A stretch of DNA of 64,000 nucleotides from Pseudomonadales bacterium (GTDB taxonomy: Bacteria; Pseudomonadota; Gammaproteobacteria; Pseudomonadales; Azotimanducaceae), in assembly GCA_028285415.1 (NCBI GenBank), contig JANQPF010000010.1, positions 124,001 through 188,000 on the forward strand, in the 5' to 3' direction. This document shows, piece after piece, positions 7,988 to 20,190 of this stretch; within the stretch, counting starts at the first letter, position 1; each line of letters begins with the position of its first letter. The translations under genes were made by a program, and so were the position numbers. The notes under the pieces are model-generated. The model did no database searches, was not told the DNA's origin, and saw only the letters and a list, made by a program, of their open reading frames with translations.

Positions 7988-10479
7988 TGAACTTCGCGCT
8001 GGTACGTCGCATGGCCATGCGGGACGTGCGCTCGGGTGAAATGGGCCTGCTGCTGGCGGCTCTGGTTGTCGCCGTAGGCACCGTGACGTCCATCAGCCTC
8101 TTTGTCGACCGCCTGCACCAGGCGCTCCTGGACGAGTCGGCAAATTTTCTGGCCGCCGACCGGCAGATATCGAGCTCGCGCCCGATTCCCGACGAGTTCC
8201 GCGTCAAGGCGCAGGTCCGGGGGCTGGAGCTTGCCGAGACCATGGTGTTTCCGTCCATGGTGTTCGCCGGCGACGATAATCAGCTCGTTAGCGTCAAGGC
8301 GGTGGGCGGCTCGTACCCGCTGCGCGGTAAGCTCATCGTGTCTGACGCGCCGTTTGAGCGCGGCTTCCCGCTGGAAGAAACCCCGGGCCCGGGCCAGGTG
8401 TGGCTCGACTCGCGCCTCTTTCCGGCGCTGGGCGTGGCGCTTGGTGATGTGATCGAAGTGGGTCTCGCTGAGCTCACGATCTCCCGGGTGCTGGTCTCGG
8501 AACCGGATCGCGGCGGATCGTTTTTCGACCTGGGTCCGCGCCTCTTGATGAACATCGAAGACGTCCCGGCGACCGAAGTGGTGCAGCCCGGCAGCCGTAT
8601 CTCGTATCGATTGCTCCTGCGCGGACCTGACGACGAGCTCAACGCGCTCAAGGACGAGCTGCCGCTCGAGCCGAACTACCGCTGGGTCAGCATTCGCGAA
8701 AGCAGCCCGCGGATTGGCTCGGCGCTGGATCGGGCAGAGAGTTTCCTCCTCCTCGGAGGGCTTCTTGGCGTGCTGCTGGCCGGCATTGCCGTGGCCTTGA
8801 GCGCCCATCGATATGCCGCGCGACACTATGATCACGTTGGCGTGCTGAAAACCCTGGGTGCCACGCCAAAGCAAATCCTGTTCGGGTTTCTGAGCATCCT
8901 GCTGCTGGTAGGTGCGGTGGCGATTGCAGGCGGGCTTGCCGCGGGCGGCGTGCTCCACGTCATCATCGTGCAGCTTTTGTCCGCGCTCATCCCGGTGGAG
9001 CTGCCTGCTGCGGGGCTGCGGCCTTTTGCGCTGGGCACGGCCACGGGCCTCATCTGCGCGGTCTCGTTTGCGATGCCGGCCTTCATGCATTTGAAAGACG
9101 TCTCTCCCATGCGCGTGATTCGTCGTGATCTCGGCGTGCCGCCCGCGTCGCAGGTGCTTTCGTACGGCGCTGCCATTGGTGGCAGCATCCTGCTCCTCAT
9201 CTGGTACAGCGGCAGCCTCTTTCTCACGTTCTGGACCATCGTCGGCGCCGTGGCGGTGATTCTGGTGTTCGGCAGTCTCTCCTACGCGCTCCTGAAAAGC
9301 GGACGCGTGGTGGGCATGCAGGCGCGCAGCGGCTGGCGCCTGGCGCTGTCGGGTTTGCAGCGACGCAGCCGCGAGAACACGGCGCAGATTCTCATTTTCG
9401 GATTGGCGATCATGTTGCTTCTGGTGCTGGTGCTGTTGCGCACGGCGCTGGTCACGGAGTGGCGTGCACAGGTGCCGGAAGAAGCGGCCAATCACTTTGT
9501 CATGAACATAGCCACCGAAGAAGTCGACTCGGTACAGCAGCTGATCGAGGAGGGTGCCACCGCCGGTGACTTCCTTTACCCGATGATTCGCGGCCGGGTG
9601 GTTGCAGTAAACGGTGAAGACGCGAAAACCTATCAGGAAAGACTGCCGCTCGAGCCGGACGGCGACCGGCCGCGTGTCACCTCAGAACGCAATCTCACCT
9701 GGACGGTGGAGAAGCCGGACAACAACGAAATCATCGACGGTGCCTGGTGGGGACCCGATACGGGTATGGCCGAGGTGTCGCTCGAAAGCGAATACGCGGA
9801 AGAGCGGAATCTGGAGGTTGGGGATCAGCTGACCTTCGATATTGGCGGCCAGCAGTTCGACGCGGAGGTAACGAGCATCCGCAGCCTCGAGTGGGAGAGC
9901 ATGAGCCCGAATTTCTTCATCATCCTGTCGCCGGGCGCGCTCGAGAACTTCCCCGCCACCTATATGACCAGCTTCTATCTGGAGCGGGAAAACAAAGCCT
10001 TTCTGAACACGCTCCTGAGCGCCCATCCGACCATCACCGTCATTGAGATCGACGCGCTCATCGAGCAGGTCAAAAGCATCGTGGACCGGGTGACGCAGGC
10101 GGTTGAGCTGGTACTTGGCCTCGTGCTTGCCAGCGGCTGTCTGGTGCTGGTGGCGAGCATACAGGCGAGCCGTGACGCGCGGATGGCAGAGCATGCCCTG
10201 GTACGCACGCTTGGCGGCACGCGACGCCTCATCGGCGGCTCGCTGACGGCAGAGTTTGCCGTCCTCGGCACGTTTGCGGGTGTGGTTGCCGTGTTCGGCG
10301 CTGAGCTGACGGTCGCAATTTTGCAGAGTCAGGTCTTCGAACTCGACATGCAGCTGCATCCCTGGGTGTGGCCGGTTGGTCCGGCTGTGGGTGCGCTCAT
10401 CATCGTCACGGTAGGGCTTCTCGGCAGTCGCAGCCTGGTCAACTCACCCCCCATGATGGTGCTGCGCGGACTCAACTGA
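7987..10479 (+). CDS. FtsX-like ABC permease, YbbP type
   Basis: The 830-residue inner-membrane protein has the two-FtsX-domain layout of YbbP/LolC-like permeases. An N-terminal TM (GLLLAALVVAVGTVTSISLFV) leads into a large periplasmic MacB-PCD-like domain of about 200 residues. TM groups lie near residues 255-390 (LLGGLLGVLLAGIAVALSAH; GFLSILLLVGAVAIAGGLAAGG) and 410-440, with a further TM at 465-485. A second periplasmic domain is followed by the last three TMs (ending AVGALIIVTVGLLGSRSLVNS) and the common C-terminus PPMMVLRGLN. It forms a transporter with the overlapping ATPase. Given the tesA neighbourhood a role in envelope lipid handling is plausible, but the substrate is unknown. Confidence 0.92.
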   Translation: MNFALVRRMAMRDVRSGEMGLLLAALVVAVGTVTSISLFVDRLHQALLDESANFLAADRQISSSRPIPDEFRVKAQVRGLELAETMVFPSMVFAGDDNQLVSVKAVGGSYPLRGKLIVSDAPFERGFPLEETPGPGQVWLDSRLFPALGVALGDVIEVGLAELTISRVLVSEPDRGGSFFDLGPRLLMNIEDVPATEVVQPGSRISYRLLLRGPDDELNALKDELPLEPNYRWVSIRESSPRIGSALDRAESFLLLGGLLGVLLAGIAVALSAHRYAARHYDHVGVLKTLGATPKQILFGFLSILLLVGAVAIAGGLAAGGVLHVIIVQLLSALIPVELPAAGLRPFALGTATGLICAVSFAMPAFMHLKDVSPMRVIRRDLGVPPASQVLSYGAAIGGSILLLIWYSGSLFLTFWTIVGAVAVILVFGSLSYALLKSGRVVGMQARSGWRLALSGLQRRSRENTAQILIFGLAIMLLLVLVLLRTALVTEWRAQVPEEAANHFVMNIATEEVDSVQQLIEEGATAGDFLYPMIRGRVVAVNGEDAKTYQERLPLEPDGDRPRVTSERNLTWTVEKPDNNEIIDGAWWGPDTGMAEVSLESEYAEERNLEVGDQLTFDIGGQQFDAEVTSIRSLEWESMSPNFFIILSPGALENFPATYMTSFYLERENKAFLNTLLSAHPTITVIEIDALIEQVKSIVDRVTQAVELVLGLVLASGCLVLVASIQASRDARMAEHALVRTLGGTRRLIGGSLTAEFAVLGTFAGVVAVFGAELTVAILQSQVFELDMQLHPWVWPVGPAVGALIIVTVGLLGSRSLVNSPPMMVLRGLN

Positions 10480-10504
10480 AGCACGGCTGCGGCCGCGTCG
10501 GGCG

Positions 10505-10520
10505 GGCGAATTGACTCGCC
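10505..10520 (+). other. Short hairpin downstream of the YbbP-like gene
   Basis: GGCGA and TCGCC form a five-base stem around ATTGAC, 26 bases after the permease stop. No T-tract follows, so it is a weak terminator at best. The rest of the 173-base gap before the EAL gene has no recognisable promoter, and I saw no c-di-GMP riboswitch. Confidence 0.25.
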
Positions 10521-10652
10521 ATTGTCGACGTACGTCAGAACTTTGACGGCGTCCCGTGATGCCTCACCCAAATATGGCGACCGCGGCGATTTAGCGTTGC
10601 AGACGGCGTTGGACCGTCTAGCGTTAAGTTATAGCTGTAACTGTTTACGCCT

Positions 10653-12857
10653 TTGAACCACGCTGCAGAAATCCATGTACCCACGGTGAAGCTGAGCTTC
10701 GGCCAATGGCAGGTCTGGGCCGTTCTCGCCTGTGCGGTGCTCTGCGGTTCCCTGTCAGTGAACCTGCACTATCTCGGCAAGGATCAGCACGCGGTTGATC
10801 TCTTGATTGGCGAGCTGACGCGCCTCGAGCGGGATGGCAGCGCTGCCGATTGGCAGCACCCGGGCCGCTGGCTGGTGGAGATGCATCAGCTCATGCCAGA
10901 GATCGAGCGGCATGCCCGACGTTCCGCGGCGCGCCTGAACGATCCCCTGAACGATCTCACCCAGAAGCTCACGAGAGGTGGAGCGGCGGGTCCCGCCGAA
11001 CAGCTCGAAGTGCGCCAGCATCTTGCCATGACCCTGGCGGAGCTGCGCAGCGCTTCGCTGCGCATTGGCGCTGCGCAGAGTCAATACACGCACTTCTATT
11101 ACCTCAGCGTCATCGGCTTTGTCATTGCCGTTGCGGCGCTGCTCATGCGGCAACGCAACCTGCGCGCCTTCTCACCGCTCCAGCAGCTCCTCGCAGACCG
11201 GCTGTTGTTTGCCCACGCGCCGGTAGCGCTGTCGGTCAGCGATGCGCAGGATCGCCTGCTGCGGGCAAACTCCGCTTTCGAGAAGGTGACCGGCTTTGAG
11301 TCGGATGAATTGCAGGGCCGTGTTGCGGTTTGTGAAGATTCCGCGGAAGAGGCGGCAGTTGCTCAGAATATGCGCGCGGCGCTGGCTGAGGAGGGATTCT
11401 GGACCGGCGAATACCGTCTGCGCCGGAAGGACGGCAGCGTCAACGTCGAAAAAGTCATGCGTATGGCGGTAGGCGAAGATACGGATGCGCCGGAAGGTTA
11501 TCTCACGATCGCAATGGAACCTGTCGTCTCGGACGAAGAGCAGCGGTTGATGCTCTGGCAGGCGCATCACGACAATCTCACCAAGCTGCCGAACGCGAAC
11601 CTGCTCCACGAGCGGCTGGCCCGTGCCGCGCAGCAGGAGAAACGTGGTGCCGTGATCAGCATTGACCTCGACGGGTTCAAACACGTCAACGACTCGGTGG
11701 GGCACGCAAACGCGGATCGCATTCTAACGGACGCGGCGCTGCGGATCGCCATGAGTGCGCGGGAAACCGATACGGTAGCGCGCATGGGCAGCGATCATTT
11801 TGTGATCATGCTTCCGGAAATCGAGGAAGTGGCGGAGGTGGAACGGGTGACCCGCAGTGCCATCGAAGCCTTCAGCGCGCCATTTTTCGTTGCGGAGCAG
11901 GAGCTCTTCATCGGCGTGAGCGCGGGCGTCACGATTTTTCCTGACGATGGCCGGGACAAAGGTGAGCTCTTGCAGAAAGCCGACGCGGCGCGCCTCCTGG
12001 CCAAGGCTCGCGGCGGCAATCAGGCCATGTTCTTCGAGGAGCAGATGAACACTGTCGCGGCACGGCGGTTCGAGATTGAATCGCGTCTGCGCAAAGCCAT
12101 TGCCGCGGGCGAGCTCGAGCTTCATTACCAGCCGATCATTGATATCTCTCATGATTCGGTTTACGGCGCCGAAGCGTTGCTGCGCTGGCAGAACCCCGAT
12201 CTCGGTTTCGTGTCGCCGGGCGAGTTCATCCCCGTTGCGGAAGACAGCGGTTTGATCGTCGAGATTGGACGCTGGGTGGTAGAAGAGGTGCAACAACAGC
12301 TCGATGCCTGGGGCGAGGTGATGCCGGATCTCAAGGTGTCGCTCAACGTCAGCGCCCGCCAGTTCGCCAACGCCGATCAAGCGGAGGAACTTCTCGACGT
12401 CCTGGGCTGCACGCGCACGGACCAGATCACCGTTGAGCTCACCGAAAGCGCGGTTGTCGACGATGCGCCGGGCGGCGTTGCGTTTCTGCAGGGTCTCAGA
12501 GCGCTCGGGCTCAAAATTGCGCTCGACGACTTCGGTACCGGTTATTCGTCGGTGGGTTATCTCAAAGACTATGAGTTCGACGTGCTGAAAGTGGACAAGA
12601 GTTTCATTGATGGTATCGATGGCGTGCGTGATCTCGGGCTCGTGGCATCCATCGTTGCCATGGGTCGTATTCTCGGTATGCGCGTCGTTGCCGAAGGCGT
12701 CGAGGAGCAGGGCCAGGTTGAGCGTTTGAAGCGTATTGGTTGCGACTTCGTCCAGGGCTACTACTATTCCAGACCGCTGCCCGCCGCAGATTTTGCCGCT
12801 TTTGTCGCGGCGCAGCGTGATGCAGATGAGGATGCGTCCCGGCAGGAGTCGGCCTGA
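10653..12857 (+). CDS. Membrane PAS-GGDEF-EAL protein, likely c-di-GMP phosphodiesterase
   Basis: The 734-residue protein has an N-terminal TM ([21 protein letters not shown]), a periplasmic helical sensor region, and a second TM near residues 150-165 ([14 protein letters not shown]). A PAS domain follows (about 185-300; [20 protein letters not shown]), then a GGDEF-fold domain (about 300-460) and an EAL domain (about 475-725). The diguanylate cyclase motif is GSDHF near 377, so synthesis is not expected. The EAL side keeps EALLRW, the ELTES metal ligand, DDFGTGYSS and KVDKSFI, so it should hydrolyse c-di-GMP. The start is TTG with no obvious ribosome site; GTG at 10686 is the alternative. 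It stands alone, with ttcA 85 bases downstream. Confidence 0.92.
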   Translation: MNHAAEIHVPTVKLSFGQWQVWAVLACAVLCGSLSVNLHYLGKDQHAVDLLIGELTRLERDGSAADWQHPGRWLVEMHQLMPEIERHARRSAARLNDPLNDLTQKLTRGGAAGPAEQLEVRQHLAMTLAELRSASLRIGAAQSQYTHFYYLSVIGFVIAVAALLMRQRNLRAFSPLQQLLADRLLFAHAPVALSVSDAQDRLLRANSAFEKVTGFESDELQGRVAVCEDSAEEAAVAQNMRAALAEEGFWTGEYRLRRKDGSVNVEKVMRMAVGEDTDAPEGYLTIAMEPVVSDEEQRLMLWQAHHDNLTKLPNANLLHERLARAAQQEKRGAVISIDLDGFKHVNDSVGHANADRILTDAALRIAMSARETDTVARMGSDHFVIMLPEIEEVAEVERVTRSAIEAFSAPFFVAEQELFIGVSAGVTIFPDDGRDKGELLQKADAARLLAKARGGNQAMFFEEQMNTVAARRFEIESRLRKAIAAGELELHYQPIIDISHDSVYGAEALLRWQNPDLGFVSPGEFIPVAEDSGLIVEIGRWVVEEVQQQLDAWGEVMPDLKVSLNVSARQFANADQAEELLDVLGCTRTDQITVELTESAVVDDAPGGVAFLQGLRALGLKIALDDFGTGYSSVGYLKDYEFDVLKVDKSFIDGIDGVRDLGLVASIVAMGRILGMRVVAEGVEEQGQVERLKRIGCDFVQGYYYSRPLPAADFAAFVAAQRDADEDASRQESA

Positions 12858-12942
12858 CCGCAATTTTGCCGGGTGCGGGTCTTGCCAGCGGGCGCCGGTG
12901 ACGGTAAAACAGCGCGCCTGCCCGTCAATAGAGATTTCAACC

Positions 12943-13794
12943 GTGCTGCAATCCTCCAGCGATCCTCGCCGATCTCAGTACGAAAAGAACAAATGCCACA
13001 AGAAGCTCAGGCGTCTGGTGGGTCAGGCCATACACGACTTTGCGATGATCGAAGACGGCGACAAGGTCATGGTCTGCCTGTCCGGTGGCAAGGACTCCTA
13101 CACGCTCCTGGATATCCTGCTGAATCTCAAGCAGCACGCCCCGATCACGTTCGAGCTGGTGGCAGTTAATCTGGATCAGAAGCAGCCGGGTTTCCCGGAA
13201 GACGTTCTGCCCCGCTATCTCGAGGCGCTCGAGGTGCCTCATACGATTCTCGAGGAAGATACCTACAGCGTCGTGCAGGCGCTGACGCCGGAAGGCAAAA
13301 CCACCTGTCCGGTCTGTTCACGCCTCAGGCGCGGCATCCTTTACGGTCACGCGCAGCGAATCGGCGCGACCAAAATTGCACTCGGGCACCATCTCGACGA
13401 TGTGGTGGAAACGTTGTTCCTGAACATGTTTTACGGCGGGAGGATGAAAGCCATGCCCGCCAAGCTCAAAAGCGATGATGGCCGCAACGTGGTGATCCGC
13501 CCGCTCTTCTACTGCCGCGAAAAGCTCATCAGCCAGTGGTCAGCGCTTGCCGAACATCCGATCATTCCGTGCAATCTGTGCGGCTCGCAGGAGAATCTGC
13601 AGCGTCAGGCGATCAAGGGCATGTTGCAGAGCTGGGACGAAAGCCACCCCGGGCGGGTCGAGAACATCGCACGGAGTCTCGGTCACCTGACGCCGTCCCA
13701 TCTGGCGGACCATCGCTTCTTCGATTTCGGTGCGCTGGCGGCGCAGTTGGACGACGGTCGTATTGCCGCGGTGGAAGTGTTCGATCCGGACTAA
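12943..13794 (+). CDS. ttcA: tRNA 2-thiocytidine(32) synthetase
   Basis: The 283-residue enzyme thiolates C32 of tRNA using ATP and a [4Fe-4S] cluster. It has the PP-loop [19 protein letters not shown], the conserved [18 protein letters not shown], and the cluster cysteines in [12 protein letters not shown] and [14 protein letters not shown]. It ends with the usual [13 protein letters not shown] at 12943 is chosen because a purine-rich AGAG lies nine bases upstream and the N-terminus then matches the family ([16 protein letters not shown]); the frame is open further upstream without a sensible product. It converges on the giant kinase gene with only 14 bases between stops and no visible terminator. 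Confidence 0.94.
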   Translation: MLQSSSDPRRSQYEKNKCHKKLRRLVGQAIHDFAMIEDGDKVMVCLSGGKDSYTLLDILLNLKQHAPITFELVAVNLDQKQPGFPEDVLPRYLEALEVPHTILEEDTYSVVQALTPEGKTTCPVCSRLRRGILYGHAQRIGATKIALGHHLDDVVETLFLNMFYGGRMKAMPAKLKSDDGRNVVIRPLFYCREKLISQWSALAEHPIIPCNLCGSQENLQRQAIKGMLQSWDESHPGRVENIARSLGHLTPSHLADHRFFDFGALAAQLDDGRIAAVEVFDPD

Positions 13795-13808
13795 CGGGCC
13801 ATCTCGGG

Positions 13809-16800
13809 CTAGCCGTCGAAATCGGACGCGCGGAAGCGGATCTCGCGGCTGGCCAGCGCTTCAGCAGACTCCAGCACTTCCTGGAGGGCAATCTCGAAGC
13901 TCTGTGCCAGGCCGAAGAGGTTACCTGTCTCGCCCTTGGCGATTGCCAGCTCCAGCGCCTTCGCCGCTTCCTGCAGTCTCGTCGCACCGAAGCTGCCGGC
14001 AACGCCGTGCAGGTTATGGGCGAGACGCTCGGCGTCTTCGTAGCTCTTGTCGTTGATCTGTGCGCGGATCTTCGGGCCGGCATCGCCATAGTAGCGGCCA
14101 AAATCGCCCATGAGCTTGGTCATGAGGGCAACGTTGCCATTGTGGTTTTTGATGGCAAGACCCAGATCGATACCCGCCACCCGCTGCAGCTTGAATTGCT
14201 CGGCATCGAATGCCTCGTCCTCGGCATCCGCTGTGTCCGGTGCGGGCTCGTCGGTTGCGCGACGCCGGCTCTGCAGCTCGGAGAGCGGCAGGAACTCTTC
14301 CAACGCGCCGAGCAGGCGGTCGAAGTCGATGGGTTTGGTGACGTAGGCGTCACAGCCGGCTTGCATGGCCGCTTCCTTACGTTCGGTCAGCGCGTCTGCG
14401 GAAACTGCAATGATTGGCAGCGTAAACCCCTGTTCTCGCAGCGTTGCCGTGGCCTCCAGACCGTCGGTCTGCGGCATGTGGATGTCCATGAGAATGGCAT
14501 CGTACTCGTTATCCACGGCGGCGGTGATGGCATGGCGTCCGGTCTCGGCAATATCCACCCTGGCGCCTGCGCGCTGCAGGAATTCGAGCGCAAGCTGCTG
14601 GTTGATCGGGTTGTCTTCAGCCACGAGGATGTGCTTGCCGTGGAGCACTGAGGCGGCGCTGGCGCGTGCCTTGGCGGCTCCGTCACCGGCGGGTTCCTGC
14701 TCCGTCGGAAGGTTACAGGTGATCGTGAAGTCGAACTGGCTGCCGACGCCGACGGTGGAGGTTGCACGAATGGCGCCGCCCATCACCTCGACGAGGCGCT
14801 TACAGATCGTCAAACCCAGTCCGGTGCCGCCATAGCGCCGCGTGGTAGAGGATTCGGCCTGCTCGAATGAGTCGAAAAGTCTGTCGACCTCCTCCGGGGA
14901 GATGCCAATCCCGGTATCGCGCACCGAGAATTGCAGCACCAGCTGGTCCTGGTGGTGACCAATGACCTCGGCGCTCAGCGTGATCTCGCCTTCCTCGGTA
15001 AATTTGACGGCATTGCCGATGAGATTGACCAGCACCTGCTGAAGGCGCAGCGAATCGCCTAGCAGTCGACCCGCCTCCGGATACGCCGCGTGTGTAGCGC
15101 TCAGGTCTTCGACGGTAAAAGTCAAACCTTTGCGCCGCATGTCGGTACGGAAGAGGCGTTCCACATCGCTGAGGACCTCCTGCAGGTGGAACGGACGCTC
15201 TTCGAGCGTCAGCTTGCCTGCTTCGATCTTGGAGAAGTCGAGCACGTCGCTCACGAGGGTCAGCAGGTTCTCGCCGGCGTTGCGAATCGAGGTCAGGAAC
15301 TCGTGCTGCTTGCGGTCGAGGTTGGTGTCCAGAGCCAGCTTCGAGAAGCCGACTATGGCGTTCATCGGCGTACGTATTTCATGGCTCATGTTGGCGAGAA
15401 ATTCGCTCTTCGCGACGCTCGCCGCCTCCGCAATCTGGCGCTGTTTGTCCGCTTGTTCACGCTCCATGCGTTCGGAGATGTCGAACAGTGAACCGTCAAT
15501 GTAGTCGCCGAGCTCCGCATCCCGCGTGATCCGCGCGGTCAGCGCCATCCAGAATACCCGGCCCGTGCGGGTCATACCCTGCGCCTCGAAGCCGGTCACC
15601 TGGTTCTTGTCTTCGAGCTCCGACAGGAATCGCTGCGCCTGCTCGGTCTTGAGAAACACGCGGTGAATGAGATCTCTATACTCGCTCAGAAGATCCTGGG
15701 TTTTCTCGAACTCGAGGATCTTGGCAAGCGTCGGGTTGGCGCTCAGCAGCTGGCCTTCACCGTTGATTCTGAACAACCCCTCAATGGCGCTGTCGTACAG
15801 GGTCCGGTACTCGTCGCGCGCGTTCTGCAGGTCTGCATAGAGGCGCGCGTTTTCGATGCTGATTGCGGCCTGTGAAGCGAGCAGGGCCAGTACTTCAACG
15901 CGCTGGGCGGTGAACACACCTGTCAACCAGCGGTGTTCAACGTAGAGGACGCCGGTCACTTCGCCGCGATGGATGATGGGCAGACAGAGTACCGAGAGCG
16001 GCTGCATGCGCTTGATATACGGATCCTGGGTGAACACGTCCTCCTGGGTTGCATCACTCAAGACCAGAGATTTGTTCGTGCGAGTCACAAATTGCACCAC
16101 GGAAACCGGCACGTCCTGGCTGACTTCGAGGGGTTCCGGCGGGGTCACGCGACGGGTTGCGCCACCATCGACGCCGGCGATGGCCTCGACCTGGAGGCGG
16201 CCTTCGGTGCGCAGCAGCATACAGGCTTTCTGTGCGCCGGCATGCTCGAGCGCAAGGCGCAGGAGTTTGGTGAGTACCCGGTCCAGGACAATTTCGCTGG
16301 AAATGGTCTGTGCCGCGCGGAGTACCGTTGTGGTGTCGAGCACCCGATCGTTGAATTCCGAGCTTTCCACGCTGTTCTGGTGGGTTTGAAAGTCGCGCAG
16401 CGTGAGATCGGCTAGATCGGTCATCGACAGCGCGCTCGAACCGCCGCGGCTGAGATCCGCGCTTGCCAGGCCCGGCAGCTCACGCTCGAGCTGGTTGGCC
16501 TTGGCGACGGCGCCCCAGCGTAGATAACTCTGATGCGCGTTCTTGGCAAAAAGCTTGGCGAAGTCCGCGCGGCCGCGCGTTTCGCAGGCTCTTGCCGCGA
16601 GTTCGTATGCCAGCGCTTCGTCGTTGGCAAAGCCGAGGCGCCGCGCGCTCTCTGCTGCCCGTTCCCAATGCTCCAGCGCGCCGTTCATGTCGTCGTTGGT
16701 GCGTGCCAGTTCCGCTTCCAGAATGTGGACCTTCGGTTCCGCGAAGACCGCGCCTTCAGAGGCTGCGTGGCGTAACGTGCGCAAGGCTTGGAGCAGTTGA

Positions 16801-19800
16801 TCCTTGTTTTCTCCGTCGTTACGAACCGAAACCAACCCGCAGCACAACGCGTAGAGCGTGAAGAGCGGTGAGGTCCGTAGTACTGGGGCAAAGCGGTCGG
16901 CGAGCTTGACCACGCTCTGCGCGCCGCTGAAGTCGTTGAAGAGGACCGCATAGTAAAGGCGTAACGTGTACACACACGCCTGGGCAATGTGATCTTCGCC
17001 GGCCGTGATGGTGCGCGCATTTTCGTGTACCTGGCTGTCCTCGATGGGTTGGGCCAGGAGCGAGGAGACGATTTGCAGCACGAAGTACTGAATGTTGACT
17101 CCGGTGATGTGGCCGTGGCGGTCGACGTATTCAATCTGCTCGGCGATGGCTCGCTTCATCGAGCCGAGCTCCAGCCCGCGCAGGAGCCCGTTGGTGGCGT
17201 AGAACGCGCCGGCTGATGCGGCAAACTCGAAGTCCTGCAAGGCCATCGCGCGTGAAGACGTGTCGAGGAGGCTTCTCACGGTCTGGTCGAAATTGCCGAA
17301 CCAGGGATCAATCAGCCCGCTGACCGTAATCAGTGCACGCACGGAGAAAGCGTCCGTCGGGAACTGCTCGGCAATGACCCTGGCGTGACGGGCAAGCTGC
17401 TGTGCGCGCTGGGGCAGTTCAGCGCGCAGAGCACCGACCGCGGCGGATGCGTAGGCGAACGCAATTTCGCCGCTAAAGCCTGCGCTGTGAGCCCGTTGAA
17501 TGAACTGCAGGCTGAGCGGTGGCGGATTCAATTCCCCCATATGAAACTGCGCGTGTGCCAGATAACCCGACATCTTTGCCGCTTGACGGAACTGGATGTC
17601 GTGCGCCACCGGTAGCGGTTTGGGCAGCGGCGTAACCGGCAAAACGCGCGACAGGAGACCGGTGCTCTCGAGGCTGCGCAGCACGGCGCCGTGCAGTTTG
17701 CCCGGTGGCGCGGGCAGTTTGACGTCGAGATCCGCCAGGTGTGCGGTTGCCAGCTGACATACTGAAGACAGCTTGTTCTGCACCATCGACGCGCGGATCT
17801 GCGTCTCCGTAAGGGTTTTGCCCCCCGGCAGCGCGTGCTCAACGCGCTCGAGCTGCTCAAAGTCGCCGCATAGAAAAGCCGCCAGTGCGGCACACTCGGC
17901 CAGCTCCAGGAAAAGCGCAGAACCGTCCTGATCGTGCAGCAGAGAAAGCCCGCTGCGGCCGTGTTTGAACGCCAGCTGGAAGTTGCTTTGCTTGAGGCCT
18001 TCCCGTGCCGCCAGGAGATTCTGGTGGGCAACCTCCTGGCGCAGGGTTTCGGTGGTTTCCAGGGGATTGGTGGCGGCGTTCAGGTGATGGGCAATTTCCA
18101 TTGCCAGCGGCGCGTCACCGTCGCGACGCCGCCACCCGGAGGTGCCGACCTGCCGCAAGGCGCCGGCGACCGCAAGGTGCAGTCGGTTCTTCAAGTCCAA
18201 CGGCGTGCGTTCATAGAGAATCGCGCGAATGCGTGGATGGGAGAACTGGTATTCACCCTCACCGCTCATGCCGATGATGCCTTGCGTGATGGCGGGTCGC
18301 AGGAGCTTTGCTAGATCCGACGCCGGTTTCTCGAGGATCGCTTCGAGGAGATCAATTTCGAAAGTTTCACCGACGCAGGCGCCGGCGCACAACGGCTCGC
18401 GGGATTCCCCCGGCAGCGCATCGAGGAGACCCGAGATGCGCTCGTTCGAGTTGCTGTTGAAGAAGTAGCGACGTGCCTGTTCGATATCCCAGGCCCATTC
18501 ACCCTGCTGGCGATCGTAGAAAATGTGCCCGGCCTGGTGTAGCTCGTATATCAGCTCGTGCACGTATTCGGGGACGCCGTCAGTCTTCGTTTGTACCTCG
18601 GACGCAAGCTCCCGCACGCGCGCCTCGCTGTGGCTGAGCATGTCAGAGAGCATCTCGCGGATGTCGGCCTTGTCCAGGAGATGCATGGGGAGGTAGCTGG
18701 TTTTGGTGGCGACACGCGCGTCCTTGAAGAGGGTGTCGTTGTCCTCTTCCCAGGTGAAGACCGTCAGAATGCTGCGATGGTCGAGGCACTCATCCATGAG
18801 CGCGCTGATGCACTCGGGTGGCGGTGCGTGGGCGTTCTCGACAATGAGCACGAGCGTGAGTGGGCGAATGGCGTCCAGTACTTCGCTGATGCCTTTGCCG
18901 GGCAGCCCCGCGCTCTGAGTCGTCGGTTCGATGATGTCAGCCAGCTCGGGCAGATGGCGGGCCAGCGCGGTGAGGTGGGCTGACGGGCGTCTGGTCAGCT
19001 TGGCGAGTATCGCGGAGCTTGCTTCTTCCGTCATCGAAAGGACATGGCGTACGACGGGCCGCATGAGCTCAATCAGCAGCGTGTCTGTGTCGTGTAGATC
19101 CACGGCCGTGCAGTTGACGGTTGCAGTCAGTGCGTTCAGTTCACGTGCTTGTTGTAGAACGATGTCGCACAGCGCCGATTTACCCATACCCGGGCCGCCG
19201 CTGATGTTGACGAACAGCGTCTCCCCCTGTTTGGTCCGTTCCAGCTGATCGGCAATCGTCTGCTGGGACGCGCCACGCCCGTAGAGTTTTTTCGGAAATG
19301 CCAGCTGTTCCTTGCTGTCTGTACGTCCGAGTTTGAACGGCACGACGTTGTTGAGCTGAGCTGCTTTGTGCAGATCGTCGTAAACCCCGGATGCGCTTTG
19401 ATAGCGGTCCTCCGGCTGTTTAGCGAGGAGCTTTGCCACCAGCTCGGCGAGCCATGCAGGCACGGTGTTGGAGACGTCCGAGAGGAGCGGTGGCGTGCTG
19501 GCAATATGAGCGTGTATCAGCTCGAGCGCGTCTTTTTGATCGTAGGGGGGGCGTCCGGCAAAGAGCTCAAAAAGGGTGGCTCCCAGCGAATACAGATCGG
19601 TTCGATAGTCTACGACCCGATTGACCCGGCCGGTCTGCTCGGGAGAGATGTAAGGCAACGTTCCGGTCAACGTAGTGACCTGTTCGCTGTTTGGATAGGC
19701 GTGCGGGGAAAGCGTTGCCAGACCAAAATCAATGAGCTTGATGGTCAAGTGATTATCGGTCGGGTCGGTGAGAACGATGACGTTGGATGGATTCAGGTCG

Positions 19801-20144
19801 CGATGAATGACGCCCTCGTCGTGAATCGACTGGAGCGCCAGCGCAAGCTCCTGCGCAATGCCAAGGCGTTCCTCGAAGTTGAGCTCACCCCGCGCCAGCA
19901 CCTCTCGCAATGACCGGCCGCCGTCGTCCTCGAAGATGATCCGGTGATTGACGTCATCGAATGCCAGCGCCTGACAGACGTAAGGGCTCGTGAGTGACTG
20001 ATTGAGATCGAACTCGCGATGGTAGCGGGCGATGCTGCCGGGATTGATGGCATCCGGTTGCAGCGTTTTGGTGATGACAGAGCGCGACTCCCAGGTGCCG
20101 CGTGCTACCAGGGTCGACTTACTTTCATAGATCGCTTGATCCAC
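13809..20144 (-). CDS. Giant Hanks-kinase/ATPase/GAF/PAS/hybrid histidine kinase
   Basis: The 2111-residue soluble protein combines several signalling modules. A Ser/Thr kinase domain (about 1-270) has [10 protein letters not shown] near 114, LIDFGLATL and [13 protein letters not shown] predicted AAA/NTPase domain has P-loop [10 protein letters not shown] near 318, followed by a long helical, TPR-like region (about 600-1240). GAF (about 1275-1420) and PAS (about 1445-1560) come next. HisKA has [14 protein letters not shown], His near 1588; HATPase has [18 protein letters not shown] and [17 protein letters not shown] receiver has MDIHMP, Asp near 1884, and Hpt has [15 protein letters not shown], His near 2042. 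The order is that of 'trifunctional' HstK-like kinases, with an added receiver and Hpt tail. No TM segment is seen. The start is GTG. It follows the OmpR-type regulator by 46 bases. Confidence 0.92.
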   Translation of the reverse strand: MDQAIYESKSTLVARGTWESRSVITKTLQPDAINPGSIARYHREFDLNQSLTSPYVCQALAFDDVNHRIIFEDDGGRSLREVLARGELNFEERLGIAQELALALQSIHDEGVIHRDLNPSNVIVLTDPTDNHLTIKLIDFGLATLSPHAYPNSEQVTTLTGTLPYISPEQTGRVNRVVDYRTDLYSLGATLFELFAGRPPYDQKDALELIHAHIASTPPLLSDVSNTVPAWLAELVAKLLAKQPEDRYQSASGVYDDLHKAAQLNNVVPFKLGRTDSKEQLAFPKKLYGRGASQQTIADQLERTKQGETLFVNISGGPGMGKSALCDIVLQQARELNALTATVNCTAVDLHDTDTLLIELMRPVVRHVLSMTEEASSAILAKLTRRPSAHLTALARHLPELADIIEPTTQSAGLPGKGISEVLDAIRPLTLVLIVENAHAPPPECISALMDECLDHRSILTVFTWEEDNDTLFKDARVATKTSYLPMHLLDKADIREMLSDMLSHSEARVRELASEVQTKTDGVPEYVHELIYELHQAGHIFYDRQQGEWAWDIEQARRYFFNSNSNERISGLLDALPGESREPLCAGACVGETFEIDLLEAILEKPASDLAKLLRPAITQGIIGMSGEGEYQFSHPRIRAILYERTPLDLKNRLHLAVAGALRQVGTSGWRRRDGDAPLAMEIAHHLNAATNPLETTETLRQEVAHQNLLAAREGLKQSNFQLAFKHGRSGLSLLHDQDGSALFLELAECAALAAFLCGDFEQLERVEHALPGGKTLTETQIRASMVQNKLSSVCQLATAHLADLDVKLPAPPGKLHGAVLRSLESTGLLSRVLPVTPLPKPLPVAHDIQFRQAAKMSGYLAHAQFHMGELNPPPLSLQFIQRAHSAGFSGEIAFAYASAAVGALRAELPQRAQQLARHARVIAEQFPTDAFSVRALITVSGLIDPWFGNFDQTVRSLLDTSSRAMALQDFEFAASAGAFYATNGLLRGLELGSMKRAIAEQIEYVDRHGHITGVNIQYFVLQIVSSLLAQPIEDSQVHENARTITAGEDHIAQACVYTLRLYYAVLFNDFSGAQSVVKLADRFAPVLRTSPLFTLYALCCGLVSVRNDGENKDQLLQALRTLRHAASEGAVFAEPKVHILEAELARTNDDMNGALEHWERAAESARRLGFANDEALAYELAARACETRGRADFAKLFAKNAHQSYLRWGAVAKANQLERELPGLASADLSRGGSSALSMTDLADLTLRDFQTHQNSVESSEFNDRVLDTTTVLRAAQTISSEIVLDRVLTKLLRLALEHAGAQKACMLLRTEGRLQVEAIAGVDGGATRRVTPPEPLEVSQDVPVSVVQFVTRTNKSLVLSDATQEDVFTQDPYIKRMQPLSVLCLPIIHRGEVTGVLYVEHRWLTGVFTAQRVEVLALLASQAAISIENARLYADLQNARDEYRTLYDSAIEGLFRINGEGQLLSANPTLAKILEFEKTQDLLSEYRDLIHRVFLKTEQAQRFLSELEDKNQVTGFEAQGMTRTGRVFWMALTARITRDAELGDYIDGSLFDISERMEREQADKQRQIAEAASVAKSEFLANMSHEIRTPMNAIVGFSKLALDTNLDRKQHEFLTSIRNAGENLLTLVSDVLDFSKIEAGKLTLEERPFHLQEVLSDVERLFRTDMRRKGLTFTVEDLSATHAAYPEAGRLLGDSLRLQQVLVNLIGNAVKFTEEGEITLSAEVIGHHQDQLVLQFSVRDTGIGISPEEVDRLFDSFEQAESSTTRRYGGTGLGLTICKRLVEVMGGAIRATSTVGVGSQFDFTITCNLPTEQEPAGDGAAKARASAASVLHGKHILVAEDNPINQQLALEFLQRAGARVDIAETGRHAITAAVDNEYDAILMDIHMPQTDGLEATATLREQGFTLPIIAVSADALTERKEAAMQAGCDAYVTKPIDFDRLLGALEEFLPLSELQSRRRATDEPAPDTADAEDEAFDAEQFKLQRVAGIDLGLAIKNHNGNVALMTKLMGDFGRYYGDAGPKIRAQINDKSYEDAERLAHNLHGVAGSFGATRLQEAAKALELAIAKGETGNLFGLAQSFEIALQEVLESAEALASREIRFRASDFDG

Positions 20145-20190
20145 CCCCGATCAGCCCTCGCTCGTTGAAACGGCACGCCGAACGGCGGGC

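Noticed and set aside
7729-9495. 588-codon minus-strand frame opposite the ABC transporter genes
   Set aside because: The translation is rich in His, Arg and Gln with no family signature, while the plus strand encodes clear ATPase and FtsX domains.
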